Below are positions 18,730 through 27,890 of a stretch of DNA of 60,000 nucleotides, in pieces (the stretch's first letter is position 1; the number at the start of each line of letters is the position of its first letter). A program made the position numbers and the translations under genes. Origin of the DNA: Adiantum capillus-veneris (taxonomy: Eukaryota > Streptophyta > Polypodiopsida > Polypodiales > Pteridaceae). The notes below the pieces were generated by a model, which did no database searches, was not told the DNA's origin, and worked only from the letters and a program-made list of their open reading frames with translations. The stretch covers positions 91,197,914-91,257,913 of the forward strand of contig CM043944.1 in assembly GCA_014529385.2 (NCBI GenBank). Reading direction: 5' to 3'.

Positions 18730-21420
18730 ATGAATTTGAGATCGGGCAGGAATCTCCGGAATAATCAACCAAAACAAGGGGAACCAGCAAGTGTCATATC
18801 AACCGAGGGAAGTGTAAACCAAAGTTGGGTGCAACCATTAGAGCCGATCTTTGAAGGTAGTGTTTCTGATACTTCTTCGGAGAGGTCTTACGAGATTTTC
18901 ACCGAACACTTGAACTTGAACAACAGAGAAAATATGGCAGCAGGATCATCAAACCCTTCCGCCACCATGAAGCTATTGTTCATAAAATACCAGTACGACA
19001 ATGAGCAAGGTGCCAAGATCTACAAAGATGGAATGGACCGCTATTGTGTAAAGATAGAAGATAGACCTAGTGAGTTCAAGGACTTAGTGCCTGTGAGCTA
19101 TAGCGGAGATAGATATCTAGATGGCGAGGGTACCATGTACTTGGTAGTCCTAAACCCTAACATTGTGGACAAGTGGGGATTGATGGGCACCAAAGCCAAA
19201 ATAGATGAAGAACTTGAGGAGAAAGCACCAATAATGAACTTCCCTAATGCGAGGTTAAGAAGAGAGAATGAAACTACAAGGATCAACACTGATAACATCT
19301 ATGTGGGGCTGTACAAATATAATAATGGGGAGCAAGATCTCTATTATAGATGTGAAGAACCCTACACCGGAGAGTTGACAGACCACAAAAGACTTTATGT
19401 CTTTACCTACACAGAGGGATCGGAAGTGAAAATTGCCGCTTACGATAAGTATGGCAGGCAATACTCAACAATGGGCAAGAAAGAATTAGAAGGATATACA
19501 TACTTTGGGGGACCACTACATCAGTATTATGTTACTTCTAGCTCACATAGACCAGCACCAACAAATGGAGTGCAAAACTCAATGACAACAGGAGGACAAA
19601 GAACTCAGGTTGCTGACTCTTTCAGTCAACCTTGGGACTCGAAGCTCGGACCAATGGGATCATTACATTCCAGAGAGTCAATGGAGACGAATCGAGGTAG
19701 TGCAGTTCCAATCCCCACCTATACCACGCCAGGTCCAAGGTTTGAAGCGGAACCATCGCATTTACCTCCTAGTAGTAGATTCAGGGCGGGGGAACCGACA
19801 AGGGTAACCCATGAAGTCCATGATGCTAGAGAAAGCTTTAGCCGAGACACAGGAGCAATGAGATTGGTAGCAGATCATAGACGTATGAGACCATCTCAAG
19901 TAGCCAAGTGTATGCCAAAGAAGTATGGTGGTTCAGGAGATCCGTATGCACATGTGTCACTCTTTAAGCAAGTCTTAAGAGCTGAGCAGATAACAGATTT
20001 CCATACACAATACGAGGGATTTGGTCTTACTCTAGAAGGTACTGCATTGACATGGTTTCAACCAATGAACATAGGGGGATTCCATGACATTGACCATTTG
20101 CTAAGAGAGTTTGCTGAGGAATTCTCAAAACGAGGGATTAAGCACAATACGGTCTCACAAATATATGCTTTTAAACAGAGAGAACACGAAAAGGTGAAGG
20201 AAGCTTCACTTCGCTTCAAACAATACATTGAGAGATGTCCAGTACGTGAACGACCACAAGATGACAGACTATCTGTTCTCTTTATTGAGGGACTGAGGAA
20301 CGACACTCTCAAGAAGGACTTGCACTTGAAAGCTTGTACAAGTTTCGAGCAAGTAACGAGAGAGGCATTGTACTTAGTGGATAACTGTACGGTTTATGGA
20401 GAGATGTCAGCGGATACAGATTTTGCATCCAGTAGCTCCTCCTCCGTAGTGAGCGAGACTACCACTAAAAAGAATGTTCAAACAACAACCATGCCAAATG
20501 TAGAGCAAATGATAGAAGATGCTCTAAAAAGGATGGCACCATACCAAAAACCATTGCCAAAAACACTGAAATGGTGTGCTATTGAACAAAAATGGACAAA
20601 TCATCCAACAGAGGAGTGTTATTACAACAAAGGGTATGTAATGGAGCGCCAGTATGCACCTCCTGCTCAATTAGCACCACCTCAGATACATCCAGTACCT
20701 CGATACCCAACGGGAAATGTACCAGGACCTATGGGGATAGAAAGACCGCAACCGGTATTGGGACAACAACCACCTTTACCAGGAGCAAGACCAGTGGAGA
20801 ATCAGGAAGAACAAGCCTTAGTGCCTGTTCAAGCCTATTATGAAGAATCGGGTGCACACATGTCTCCGACAGTGTATTACCCACCAGAAGAACCAAAACA
20901 ACCAGAACCATGGGGCATGATGGGGAATGTTGGAATACAAACAATTACAAGTGCTTCTGATGAAGAGAGATACAATTTGGACGCAAGAACCTTGATGTTC
21001 ATAGCTCATGGAGGGTTAACAGGACAAAGACCATCCTACCCACAAAGGACGAATCAAATGGGACCAAGACCAGCACTAGGACCCTGTTACAAGTGTGGAG
21101 GTGACCATCTGATGAATGTTTGCCCACATACGGAAATCATTAGAATTAACGCTTATTGCACTGAGTGTGGGGTTACTCACTTCATTGAGGATTGTTCAAA
21201 GAATCCAAACAAAGTGCAAAAGACGACATTGAATATGCTAGAAACTATTCCTACCAGCAGTGGGTCTGAAAATGAAACTCTGATACCAACGCAAGTTGTT
21301 ACTAGAGCTCAAGCTAAGAAAACCACTAGAGAACCTGAGAATGGAAAGTTAGCGACTGACGTAGTTAGTCAAGGACGCGGAGTCAGAAAAACACATGGAA
21401 AGCTAGAAAAGCACGCATGA
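18730..21420 (+). CDS. gag: A2 Gag polyprotein
   Basis: The frame is open from 18691, but the first ATG is 18730 (MNLRSGRNLRNNQPKQ), giving about 896 residues. An unusual N-terminal third (residues ~60-270, MKLLFIKYQYDNEQG to GGPLHQYYV) has no family I recognise. The middle holds the Retrotrans_gag fold (KYGGSGDPYAHVSLFKQVLR ... ALTWFQPM ... LREFAEEFSKR ... FIEGLRNDTLKKDL). Toward the C-terminus are a CAIEQKWTNHPTEEC degenerate knuckle and two CX2CX3HX4C knuckles (CYKCGGDHLMNVC, CTECGVTHFIEDC), one residue shorter than the usual CX2CX4HX4C. Gag would build the particle and bind genomic RNA. The stop TGA overlaps the next ATG. The ORF is intact and long for a plant Gag. Confidence 0.93.
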   Translation: MNLRSGRNLRNNQPKQGEPASVISTEGSVNQSWVQPLEPIFEGSVSDTSSERSYEIFTEHLNLNNRENMAAGSSNPSATMKLLFIKYQYDNEQGAKIYKDGMDRYCVKIEDRPSEFKDLVPVSYSGDRYLDGEGTMYLVVLNPNIVDKWGLMGTKAKIDEELEEKAPIMNFPNARLRRENETTRINTDNIYVGLYKYNNGEQDLYYRCEEPYTGELTDHKRLYVFTYTEGSEVKIAAYDKYGRQYSTMGKKELEGYTYFGGPLHQYYVTSSSHRPAPTNGVQNSMTTGGQRTQVADSFSQPWDSKLGPMGSLHSRESMETNRGSAVPIPTYTTPGPRFEAEPSHLPPSSRFRAGEPTRVTHEVHDARESFSRDTGAMRLVADHRRMRPSQVAKCMPKKYGGSGDPYAHVSLFKQVLRAEQITDFHTQYEGFGLTLEGTALTWFQPMNIGGFHDIDHLLREFAEEFSKRGIKHNTVSQIYAFKQREHEKVKEASLRFKQYIERCPVRERPQDDRLSVLFIEGLRNDTLKKDLHLKACTSFEQVTREALYLVDNCTVYGEMSADTDFASSSSSSVVSETTTKKNVQTTTMPNVEQMIEDALKRMAPYQKPLPKTLKWCAIEQKWTNHPTEECYYNKGYVMERQYAPPAQLAPPQIHPVPRYPTGNVPGPMGIERPQPVLGQQPPLPGARPVENQEEQALVPVQAYYEESGAHMSPTVYYPPEEPKQPEPWGMMGNVGIQTITSASDEERYNLDARTLMFIAHGGLTGQRPSYPQRTNQMGPRPALGPCYKCGGDHLMNVCPHTEIIRINAYCTECGVTHFIEDCSKNPNKVQKTTLNMLETIPTSSGSENETLIPTQVVTRAQAKKTTREPENGKLATDVVSQGRGVRKTHGKLEKHA

Positions 21421-21590
21421 AGTTGAGAAAAGAACGTGAAGACGCTATTCTAGCTGAGGAACTAAAGCAAACTAAAGCTAGATTAGAAAAACTTGAGAGT
21501 CAAAACGGGAAACGAGAGATGAGCCCGGAAAGAACGAAACAAAAGAGTATCAAAGAAACAACGAGCTTAAGCTCCGGGGGATCATGCTAG
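21417..21590 (+). CDS. A2 small coiled-coil/basic ORF between gag and pol
   Basis: ATG 21417 overlaps the gag stop as ATGA, and the 57-codon product (MKLRKEREDAILAEELKQ ... ending SSGGSC) is charged and likely helical. A counterpart of 48 codons with IKETT in the same place exists in A1 (87-233). The stop TAG at 21588 overlaps the next ATG at 21584. It may be translated by termination-reinitiation or by a -1 shift from gag; both are inferences. No known domain. Confidence 0.5.
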   Translation: MKLRKEREDAILAEELKQTKARLEKLESQNGKREMSPERTKQKSIKETTSLSSGGSC

Positions 21591-21679
21591 TCGACAAGGT
21601 ACACGAACCATTGGACGCACTGATGAGAGCTTACGAAGCTAGGTTAAAGAACACCAAACACAAGAACAGAGGTGGATGA
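21584..21679 (+). CDS. A2 true start of pol (31-codon ORF before a frameshift)
   Basis: MLVDKVHEPLDALMRAYEARL runs 31 codons and ends at TGA 21677-21679, overlapping ATG 21676 of the large pol ORF in ATGA form. In A1 the equivalent text (VDKFFEPINAALEAF) continues in one frame into the rest of pol, so this is probably the pol N-terminus and A2 has a one-base change near 21675. A programmed shift at this site is the alternative. The frame moves by -1 here, as at the two preceding overlaps. Confidence 0.55.
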   Translation: MLVDKVHEPLDALMRAYEARLKNTKHKNRGG

Positions 21680-24600
21680 CATACCCAAACGCGGAATTGG
21701 AAAAGCAGAGACTTGAAATGTGCCAGAGAATGATCGAGACTGCACAAGCCTTATTAGAACCACCAAAAGAAACAATGAATTGTGGAAAGGAAAACCCAAT
21801 TCAGCAAGAGACTATCGTTTCACGGGTAGCTGAAAAGACTCCCAGTGCACAAAAGCCTGAAGATACACAAAAGGATGACCGCATAGTATTGAACACAACC
21901 GATCAGGAGATAGAGAGTTTTCATCCAGTCATACAGAGGATTTACGGAAAAGATGAGGATTACAATGAATTTTGGAAACAAGTGAGAGAGGCAAACTTTG
22001 CAAACGAGCTAAGTTGCCAAGCTAATCAGACAAATTGGGAAAAGGACATCAGGAATCCTCCCATAGTGGAATTTGAGGCAGGATCTCAAGTGGACTTGGA
22101 TCTGCAATCTTACTGGGGAGATGGGGGCTCTGTTAGAACAATGGAGAGCAAACCTCATTCACTGAAAACCTTACCTTCATACTTAGGAGAGTATGAAGCA
22201 AAATCCGAGATTAGAGCACTTCCCTCACAAAAAATCTCATCAGAAAAAGTCATGGACTCGCAAGGATTGATAGAGATTTTGTCAACACCAGTGACATGCA
22301 CTATCACTCTAGCTGAGCTTTTGAGGCTAAGACCACATATGTGGACCACTGTAGGAAAATGCTTGGAGAAATTCGGGATAAAAGATCCAACATCGAGATT
22401 GCAAGAGAGCATGGAGGAGCTGAGCAAGCCACAAAAGAACGCTAAGCCTGTACCCTTAAACAAGGTCGGAGAGTATTGCGAAGGTGAAGAGGGGAATACA
22501 ACCTTACCAGTTGAATTCCAAGGAGTGAACACAATGGCAATACTAGACAGCGGAGCTGGGGTAGCCATAGCTACAAAAGAAATCTGGAAAAAATGGGGAA
22601 AACCAGCAATAAGGAAGACTAGGTTGAAACTCCAATTAGTAGATGGACACATGGAGAAACCTATGGGGTTATTAGAGAAATTTGTAGTGACTTCTTGCGG
22701 CATTGAATACGAACATACTTTTGCTATTGTCGATTTTGGCAAGGAGAATAACTATGATATCATACTGGGAAGACCATTCATGAGACAGTTGAAAATGGTC
22801 CAGGATTGGGGCTACGATCACATATACCTGAGAAATATGGAAACCACTACACGTGTGAACCTGAAAGACCATAGCTACAAAGAGGTGAACCGAACACCGG
22901 TAGAGGAGTTTGATTCAGCTACTTTGGCGGGATCCAAATTTCCAGCTTGGTTAGGTAAACCCAAGGAGTTATGGATGTGTGGAGCTTCGAAATGTGGAAG
23001 TCTGAAACGAGAAGAATGTGTTTTAGAAAGGGCTATCGAAGACGAAACTTATATAGGAGAACCCTTTCCAGAGGACACGTTTGAACCATTAGAATGGACA
23101 CACATTCTAGCAACCCTAGATGTTTGCGCAATTCCGGATGGTCCCACAACAAAATTTTGCGACAAGGACGGGTACGACGTGGTTCCGTATTTCATGTTGA
23201 GAACTGTGCTCGAAAAAGAAACTGAAAAGAACGATACACTGGAAAAGGAAGATGAAGAAGAGGTGTTTCACGACATTCCCAATCATCCAGAGTGGGGAAA
23301 TGAAGCAGACAACGAGTCAACGGACAATTCAAGCGGAAACGAAGAAACTATAACGGATGTCCGATTTTATGATTTTTCGAACCAAACTAAACAACGCCAG
23401 AAACACTATAGAGCAAAGAAAAAAACAAAAGGGGTTAGAACCAATCCGATGCCTAGAATAAGAGGAAAAAATCAATTCCTAATGCTAGTAAAGGCTGAAG
23501 ATTGTGTTAAGGATAAGATTTCTGGAAGAATGAGAGGCAGTGATCAAAAGAGCTTACGAAAAGACAAAAGAGGCTCAAGAAATCAAGTTCAAAATAATGG
23601 AACGAAAACTGAAACAGAAAAATCAGAAAAGAACAACCGCAACAGAGAATACACGGAGTCCAAGTTAGAACGTAGAAACAAGTACCGAGAGCTCAAGAAA
23701 ACTCTGAAAGAAGTTTGGACTACAGAAATTGAGAGTGGAGAGGACAAAAACGCCAAAATCAAGGAAAACATGGATGTTCCCTCTCACTATAGGAAATTCA
23801 CAATAGAGGATAGGAAGGTGATATTAACCCCACCTATTCGAGAGAGGAAGGAGAACGAATCTTATGACGGACCGGAGGATGCAAAAAAAGTTGATTTAGC
23901 AGCTCCAGGTGAGCCACCAAGACCGGTGTACATAGCCACAGATTTGTCTCCAAGCGAGGAAGAGAGACTTTTGAGTCTTCTTAGAGAGTATAGGGATGTG
24001 TTTGCATGGTCTTATAAGGACTTAAAGGGAGTTGACCCATCGATATGCCAACACTCAATCCCACTGAAACAAGACGCAAAGCCTAGCAGACAGAGACCAT
24101 ACACATATAATGATACTTTTGCTAAGCGAATCAAGGAAGAGATAGATAAGCTAATGGAAGCTGAATTCATATACGAGATTGAACACACTGATTGGGTATC
24201 TCCGATTGTGGTAGTACCTAAGAAGAACGGAAAACTCCGAGTGTGTGTCAACTTAAAGAAAGTGAATGCTGCAACAATCAGGGACAATTATCCCCTGCCG
24301 ATAACTGATCATGTTCTAGAGCGTGTATCAGGGAAAACAACATACTCCTTTCTTGATGGTTTTTCAGGATATAACCAGCTAGCCATAGCACTGGAAGATC
24401 AACATAAAACAGCTTTTGCAACGGAGTGGGGAATTTATGCTTATCGGGTTATGCCTTTTGGTCTAACCAATGCTCCCGCAACCTTCCAGAGGCTGATGAC
24501 GCATGCTTTCAAAGAATACTTAAGGCTGTTTCTAGAAATCTACATGGATGACTTATGTGTACATTCTCTACTGAGAGATGAGCATCTAGAACACCTAAGA

Positions 24601-25470
24601 AAAGTATTTGAGAAATGTAGGACATATCGCATTTGTCTCAATCCTGAGAAATGTGTGTTTATGGTCCGACAGGGCAGAATTCTGGGACATATTGTCTCAC
24701 AAAACGGAATATCCACGGATTTAGAGAAGATAAAAGTTATAGTGGATATGCCTAGACCAACCAATGCGAAACAAGTACAGAGCTTTATGGGACATTGCGG
24801 ATATTATAGACGATTCATTTACATGTACGCTATAATAGGCCAACCACTTTACAGGCTAATAGTGAACTTTGAATGGACAGAGGAGTGTGAGGAATCATTC
24901 AAGAAATTGAAAGAGGCACTCATTACTGCTCCAGTCTTGAAATCACCAGATTGGGAGAAGATATTCCATGTGCACATAGATGCTTCTGCATATGCAATAG
25001 GATGCATTCTGGCTCAGCCAGAAGAAGGAAACATGGATTTTCCTATCTGTTACGCCAGTCGACAGCTCAACCATGCAGAGAAGAATTACACCACAACAGA
25101 GCGAGAGGGATTAGGAATGATATATGCTGTGAAGAAATTTCGGCATTATCTTCTAGCCAACAAGTTTGTGTTTTTTACGGATCACCAAGCCTTGCTCTAC
25201 CTAGTGAATAAACCATGCAATACCGGGAGAATAGTGAGATGGTTCATTATCTTACTGGAATTCGACTTCACGGTAGTAGTAAAGAAAGGAAAAACACATC
25301 TTAGAGCTGATCATCTTTCGCGATTGACGAATGGAGAAGACCCTATAGGAGTAGATGACGACATGCCAGACGCGTACTTGTTCAACATAGAAATGATACC
25401 TAAGTGGTCTCAAAATGTCGTTGACCTATTAACCTATGGAGGAGAGTTCGATAGAAGAAATACAACCTGA
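21676..25470 (+). CDS. pol: A2 Pol part 1: protease 1, reverse transcriptase, RNase H
   Basis: 1264 residues. Protease 1 lies at about residues 270-390: AILDSGAGVAIATKEIW with catalytic D291, then YDIILGRPFMRQL. A long charged linker follows (about 400-780), conserved in A1. RT spans about 790-1060 (AEFIYEIEHTDWVSPIVVV, VNLKKVNAATIRDNYPLP, FSGYNQLAI, VMPFGLTNAPATFQRLM, YMDD at 956-959, GHCGYYRRFI). RNase H lies at about 1095-1225 (HIDASAYAIGCIL, EREGLGMIYAVKKF, FFTDHQALLYLV, RADHLSRL). All catalytic residues are kept. No second archaeal-type RNase H is seen, unlike classic Tat/Ogre pol. The ORF ends in TGA because the frame moves near 25440-25455; integrase continues in another frame. Confidence 0.95.
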   Translation: MTYPNAELEKQRLEMCQRMIETAQALLEPPKETMNCGKENPIQQETIVSRVAEKTPSAQKPEDTQKDDRIVLNTTDQEIESFHPVIQRIYGKDEDYNEFWKQVREANFANELSCQANQTNWEKDIRNPPIVEFEAGSQVDLDLQSYWGDGGSVRTMESKPHSLKTLPSYLGEYEAKSEIRALPSQKISSEKVMDSQGLIEILSTPVTCTITLAELLRLRPHMWTTVGKCLEKFGIKDPTSRLQESMEELSKPQKNAKPVPLNKVGEYCEGEEGNTTLPVEFQGVNTMAILDSGAGVAIATKEIWKKWGKPAIRKTRLKLQLVDGHMEKPMGLLEKFVVTSCGIEYEHTFAIVDFGKENNYDIILGRPFMRQLKMVQDWGYDHIYLRNMETTTRVNLKDHSYKEVNRTPVEEFDSATLAGSKFPAWLGKPKELWMCGASKCGSLKREECVLERAIEDETYIGEPFPEDTFEPLEWTHILATLDVCAIPDGPTTKFCDKDGYDVVPYFMLRTVLEKETEKNDTLEKEDEEEVFHDIPNHPEWGNEADNESTDNSSGNEETITDVRFYDFSNQTKQRQKHYRAKKKTKGVRTNPMPRIRGKNQFLMLVKAEDCVKDKISGRMRGSDQKSLRKDKRGSRNQVQNNGTKTETEKSEKNNRNREYTESKLERRNKYRELKKTLKEVWTTEIESGEDKNAKIKENMDVPSHYRKFTIEDRKVILTPPIRERKENESYDGPEDAKKVDLAAPGEPPRPVYIATDLSPSEEERLLSLLREYRDVFAWSYKDLKGVDPSICQHSIPLKQDAKPSRQRPYTYNDTFAKRIKEEIDKLMEAEFIYEIEHTDWVSPIVVVPKKNGKLRVCVNLKKVNAATIRDNYPLPITDHVLERVSGKTTYSFLDGFSGYNQLAIALEDQHKTAFATEWGIYAYRVMPFGLTNAPATFQRLMTHAFKEYLRLFLEIYMDDLCVHSLLRDEHLEHLRKVFEKCRTYRICLNPEKCVFMVRQGRILGHIVSQNGISTDLEKIKVIVDMPRPTNAKQVQSFMGHCGYYRRFIYMYAIIGQPLYRLIVNFEWTEECEESFKKLKEALITAPVLKSPDWEKIFHVHIDASAYAIGCILAQPEEGNMDFPICYASRQLNHAEKNYTTTEREGLGMIYAVKKFRHYLLANKFVFFTDHQALLYLVNKPCNTGRIVRWFIILLEFDFTVVVKKGKTHLRADHLSRLTNGEDPIGVDDDMPDAYLFNIEMIPKWSQNVVDLLTYGGEFDRRNTT

Positions 25471-27890
25471 AACATATTGCTATTCAGCAATCCAAGAATC
25501 TTCAATTGATTGCAGGAAGGTTGTATCAATTGGGAAATGATCATGTTTTACGACTATGCATCAATCCTGAGGAATATAATATATATCTGCGCGAAGCACA
25601 TGTTCAGGAATGTGCATTTCATTGTTCAAGAAGGAACACATATAGGAATTTGTTACAATTGGGAGTCTATTGGCCAGGAATGAAAGAAAGCGTACATGAA
25701 TATGTCACAGTATGTATTGTATGTTCATCAAAACCGCCAGCCGAGTATTCAACATTATATCAGATAATGATCGCTCCAGAATGGAGTCAGTATATTGTTG
25801 AATATCTCACAAATAGAACTTTCCCAGAAGGAACGTCAAAAGCTCGTCAGAAATCTGTAGAGACAGAAGCTAGAGATTACGCTTTAATAGGAGATCAACT
25901 CTATAAGAGAGGTAAAGACAACCAGCTTAGGATTTGCGCATCAGAGTCTGAGTATGTGATAATCCTAGAGCAAGCTCATGGAGGAGTAGGTGGAGGCCAT
26001 TTCTCAGGTGATAAGAAAGCAAAACTTGTCTTAGCCGCAGGAATATGGTGGCCAACATTACATATGGACGCTGAGGAATACGTTAAACGGTGTGATGACT
26101 GTCAGCGGACCAAAGTACCACTTAAAAGAGATGATATGCCGCTTAGACCAATGATGGGGGCAAGAGCTTTTGCAAAATGGGGGATTGATTATGTTGGACC
26201 CATTTCGCCTCCTGCATATAAGACTCATGCACAATACATCGTTGTGGCTACAGACTATCTAACAAAGTGGGTCGAAGCAAAGGCAACTCAAAAAGCAGAT
26301 GCCAGGAACACGGCACAATTTCTGTATGAATACGTCTTTGTACGATATGGATTGCCAATAGAAATTGTGAGTGATCGAGGCACACATTTCATAAATGAAG
26401 TGATAGAGATCCTTCTAGATGAATTCATGGTAATCCATAGGAAATCAGCCCCGTATCATCCACAAGCAAACGGACAAGCTGAAGCAACAAACAAAACCAT
26501 ATGCACGGTCCTCACGAAGATTGTATCTGAGTCGAGAACTGACTGGGACCAAAAGTTACATTCAACATTATGGGCATATAGGGTGGCGTATAAAACATCC
26601 ATAGGAACGACCCCATATAACATGGTTTTTGGGCTAAATGCTATCTTGCCAATAGAATTCTTGATTTCAACCTTAAGGGTGGCTAAGGATCTAGAGTGGA
26701 CAGGGCACGAGCTCTCTGATAGAATAGATGACCTGGAAAAGCTAGATGAGCTTCGCCTAAAAGCAGTAGCTTCCATCTACGCTCAAAAAAGGCGACAAAA
26801 GGAATTTTTTGATAAGCATGTGCGGACTAAAGAGTTTAAAGTTGGGGACTATGTCCTAGTTTACACTCTGAAACAGCATGCTAAGAAGCTTAAAAAGCGA
26901 GGGATGGGTCCTCTGGTGATTAAAGATCTATCACCAAGTGGAGCCGTCAAGCTTGCTACATTAGACGGAGAAGAAATGCCCAATTGGATTAGTGGATGCA
27001 GAGTGAAAAAGTATCTGTTGCCGCTAACACAAGACATGCTTCTCAAAATACATCAAGAAAAGCTGCGTGTCCAGAAAAAGAAAAAGATTGAGGAGGAAGC
27101 GCAAGCCGAGGCGAAGGAAAGAATGGAGAAAAGAAGACTACTGCGTCAGAAACAGCGCAATGAAGGAGCAATACGAATAAACGCAGTCAGTATAACAGAA
27201 ATGGATAATGACAAAGAAGAACCCATCATTGAATGCAAAGTAGGAACCAACCAAATCAAAGCCAGAGCACTATTGGATTCAGGAGCTCAAGCTAACCTAC
27301 TTTCACTCAGTTTGTATAGACAATTGACAAATGACACTAAACTACAAACTGCCAAGCAAGAGTTAAAGAGTTACTCTGAGAATGCAATCAAAACTGTCGG
27401 ATGCACAGTTTTACATATACAGATTAACCAATATGTGTATCCTCATATGTTTTACGTGGTTGAAGACCAAGCTACACAACATCCATTATTGCTAGGACAA
27501 CCATGGCAGAAGCAATACAATGCAATGATTGACTGGAGTTCTAAATCGGTGCTTATCAAATACGAAGGTGAAAGTCAATCAGTTAAGTTCACCAAAGGAG
27601 CAGAGCCAACTCCAAAGGAAGAATCCACGGACAAGGGCAAACAACAAACAGATAAAAAGAAGAAGCAATGCCAACCAAAAGTTTCTACACAACTGGATTG
27701 CTCGTCGACGAGGAACTCTCAACATTGGATAAGGAAGACAAGCAATAATATAACAGCTCAACCTTGGGATAAAACGGAGTCAACGCTGGTATGGAGACCA
27801 AAAAAGGTGGTGCCAGAAAACACAAACAGAGTCTTCAATACCAGACAACAGAGTGATCCCCGACAATCAAGGACAGTGAAACAGGTCTAG
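25455..27890 (+). CDS. pol: A2 Pol part 2: integrase with two HHCC modules, then a second retropepsin
   Basis: Numbering from M at 25506. HHCC module 1 uses H32, H39, C70, C73 and module 2 uses H158, H165, C196, C199; both have spacing H-6-H-30-C-2-C. The DDE core has D228, D290 and E326 (D-35-E exact). The integrase C-terminal domain (GDYVLVYTLKQH ... ISGCRVKKY) is at about 445-510. A basic helical stretch follows, then a second aspartic protease: RALLDSGAQANLLSLSLYRQL with D591, and HPLLLGQPWQKQYNAMIDW near 660-675. A W-rich tail starts with LVWRPKK. The frame is open but separated from part 1 by a frameshift, and ends at TAG 27888-27890, which replaces the Trp of a QVWIPK repeat. Confidence 0.9.
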   Translation, partial: KKYNLKHIAIQQSKNLQLIAGRLYQLGNDHVLRLCINPEEYNIYLREAHVQECAFHCSRRNTYRNLLQLGVYWPGMKESVHEYVTVCIVCSSKPPAEYSTLYQIMIAPEWSQYIVEYLTNRTFPEGTSKARQKSVETEARDYALIGDQLYKRGKDNQLRICASESEYVIILEQAHGGVGGGHFSGDKKAKLVLAAGIWWPTLHMDAEEYVKRCDDCQRTKVPLKRDDMPLRPMMGARAFAKWGIDYVGPISPPAYKTHAQYIVVATDYLTKWVEAKATQKADARNTAQFLYEYVFVRYGLPIEIVSDRGTHFINEVIEILLDEFMVIHRKSAPYHPQANGQAEATNKTICTVLTKIVSESRTDWDQKLHSTLWAYRVAYKTSIGTTPYNMVFGLNAILPIEFLISTLRVAKDLEWTGHELSDRIDDLEKLDELRLKAVASIYAQKRRQKEFFDKHVRTKEFKVGDYVLVYTLKQHAKKLKKRGMGPLVIKDLSPSGAVKLATLDGEEMPNWISGCRVKKYLLPLTQDMLLKIHQEKLRVQKKKKIEEEAQAEAKERMEKRRLLRQKQRNEGAIRINAVSITEMDNDKEEPIIECKVGTNQIKARALLDSGAQANLLSLSLYRQLTNDTKLQTAKQELKSYSENAIKTVGCTVLHIQINQYVYPHMFYVVEDQATQHPLLLGQPWQKQYNAMIDWSSKSVLIKYEGESQSVKFTKGAEPTPKEESTDKGKQQTDKKKKQCQPKVSTQLDCSSTRNSQHWIRKTSNNITAQPWDKTESTLVWRPKKVVPENTNRVFNTRQQSDPRQSRTVKQV
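25599..25724 (+). other. Integrase zinc module 1 (HHCC)
   Basis: EAHVQECAFH then TVCIVC; all four ligands present. The preceding AGRLYQLGNDHVLRLC and the module together look like a duplicate of LIGDQLYKRGKDNQLRIC plus module 2. Confidence 0.85.
25977..26102 (+). other. Integrase zinc module 2 (HHCC)
   Basis: QAHGGVGGGH then KRCDDC; all four ligands present, directly before the catalytic core, the normal position of the integrase N-terminal domain. Confidence 0.9.
27200..27580 (+). other. Second retropepsin-like domain at the pol C-terminus
   Basis: The catalytic loop LLDSGA is at 27270-27287 and the LLLGQPW motif at about 27486-27506, with about 70 residues between, normal for a retropepsin monomer. 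It is distinct in sequence from protease 1 (LLDSGAQANLLSLSL against ILDSGAGVAIATKEI). A1 has the same domain in decayed form at 6400-6700. Confidence 0.85.

Noticed and set aside
22155-22742. 195-codon minus-strand ORF within A2 pol
   Set aside because: Antisense shadow of the protease 1 region; no independent motif.
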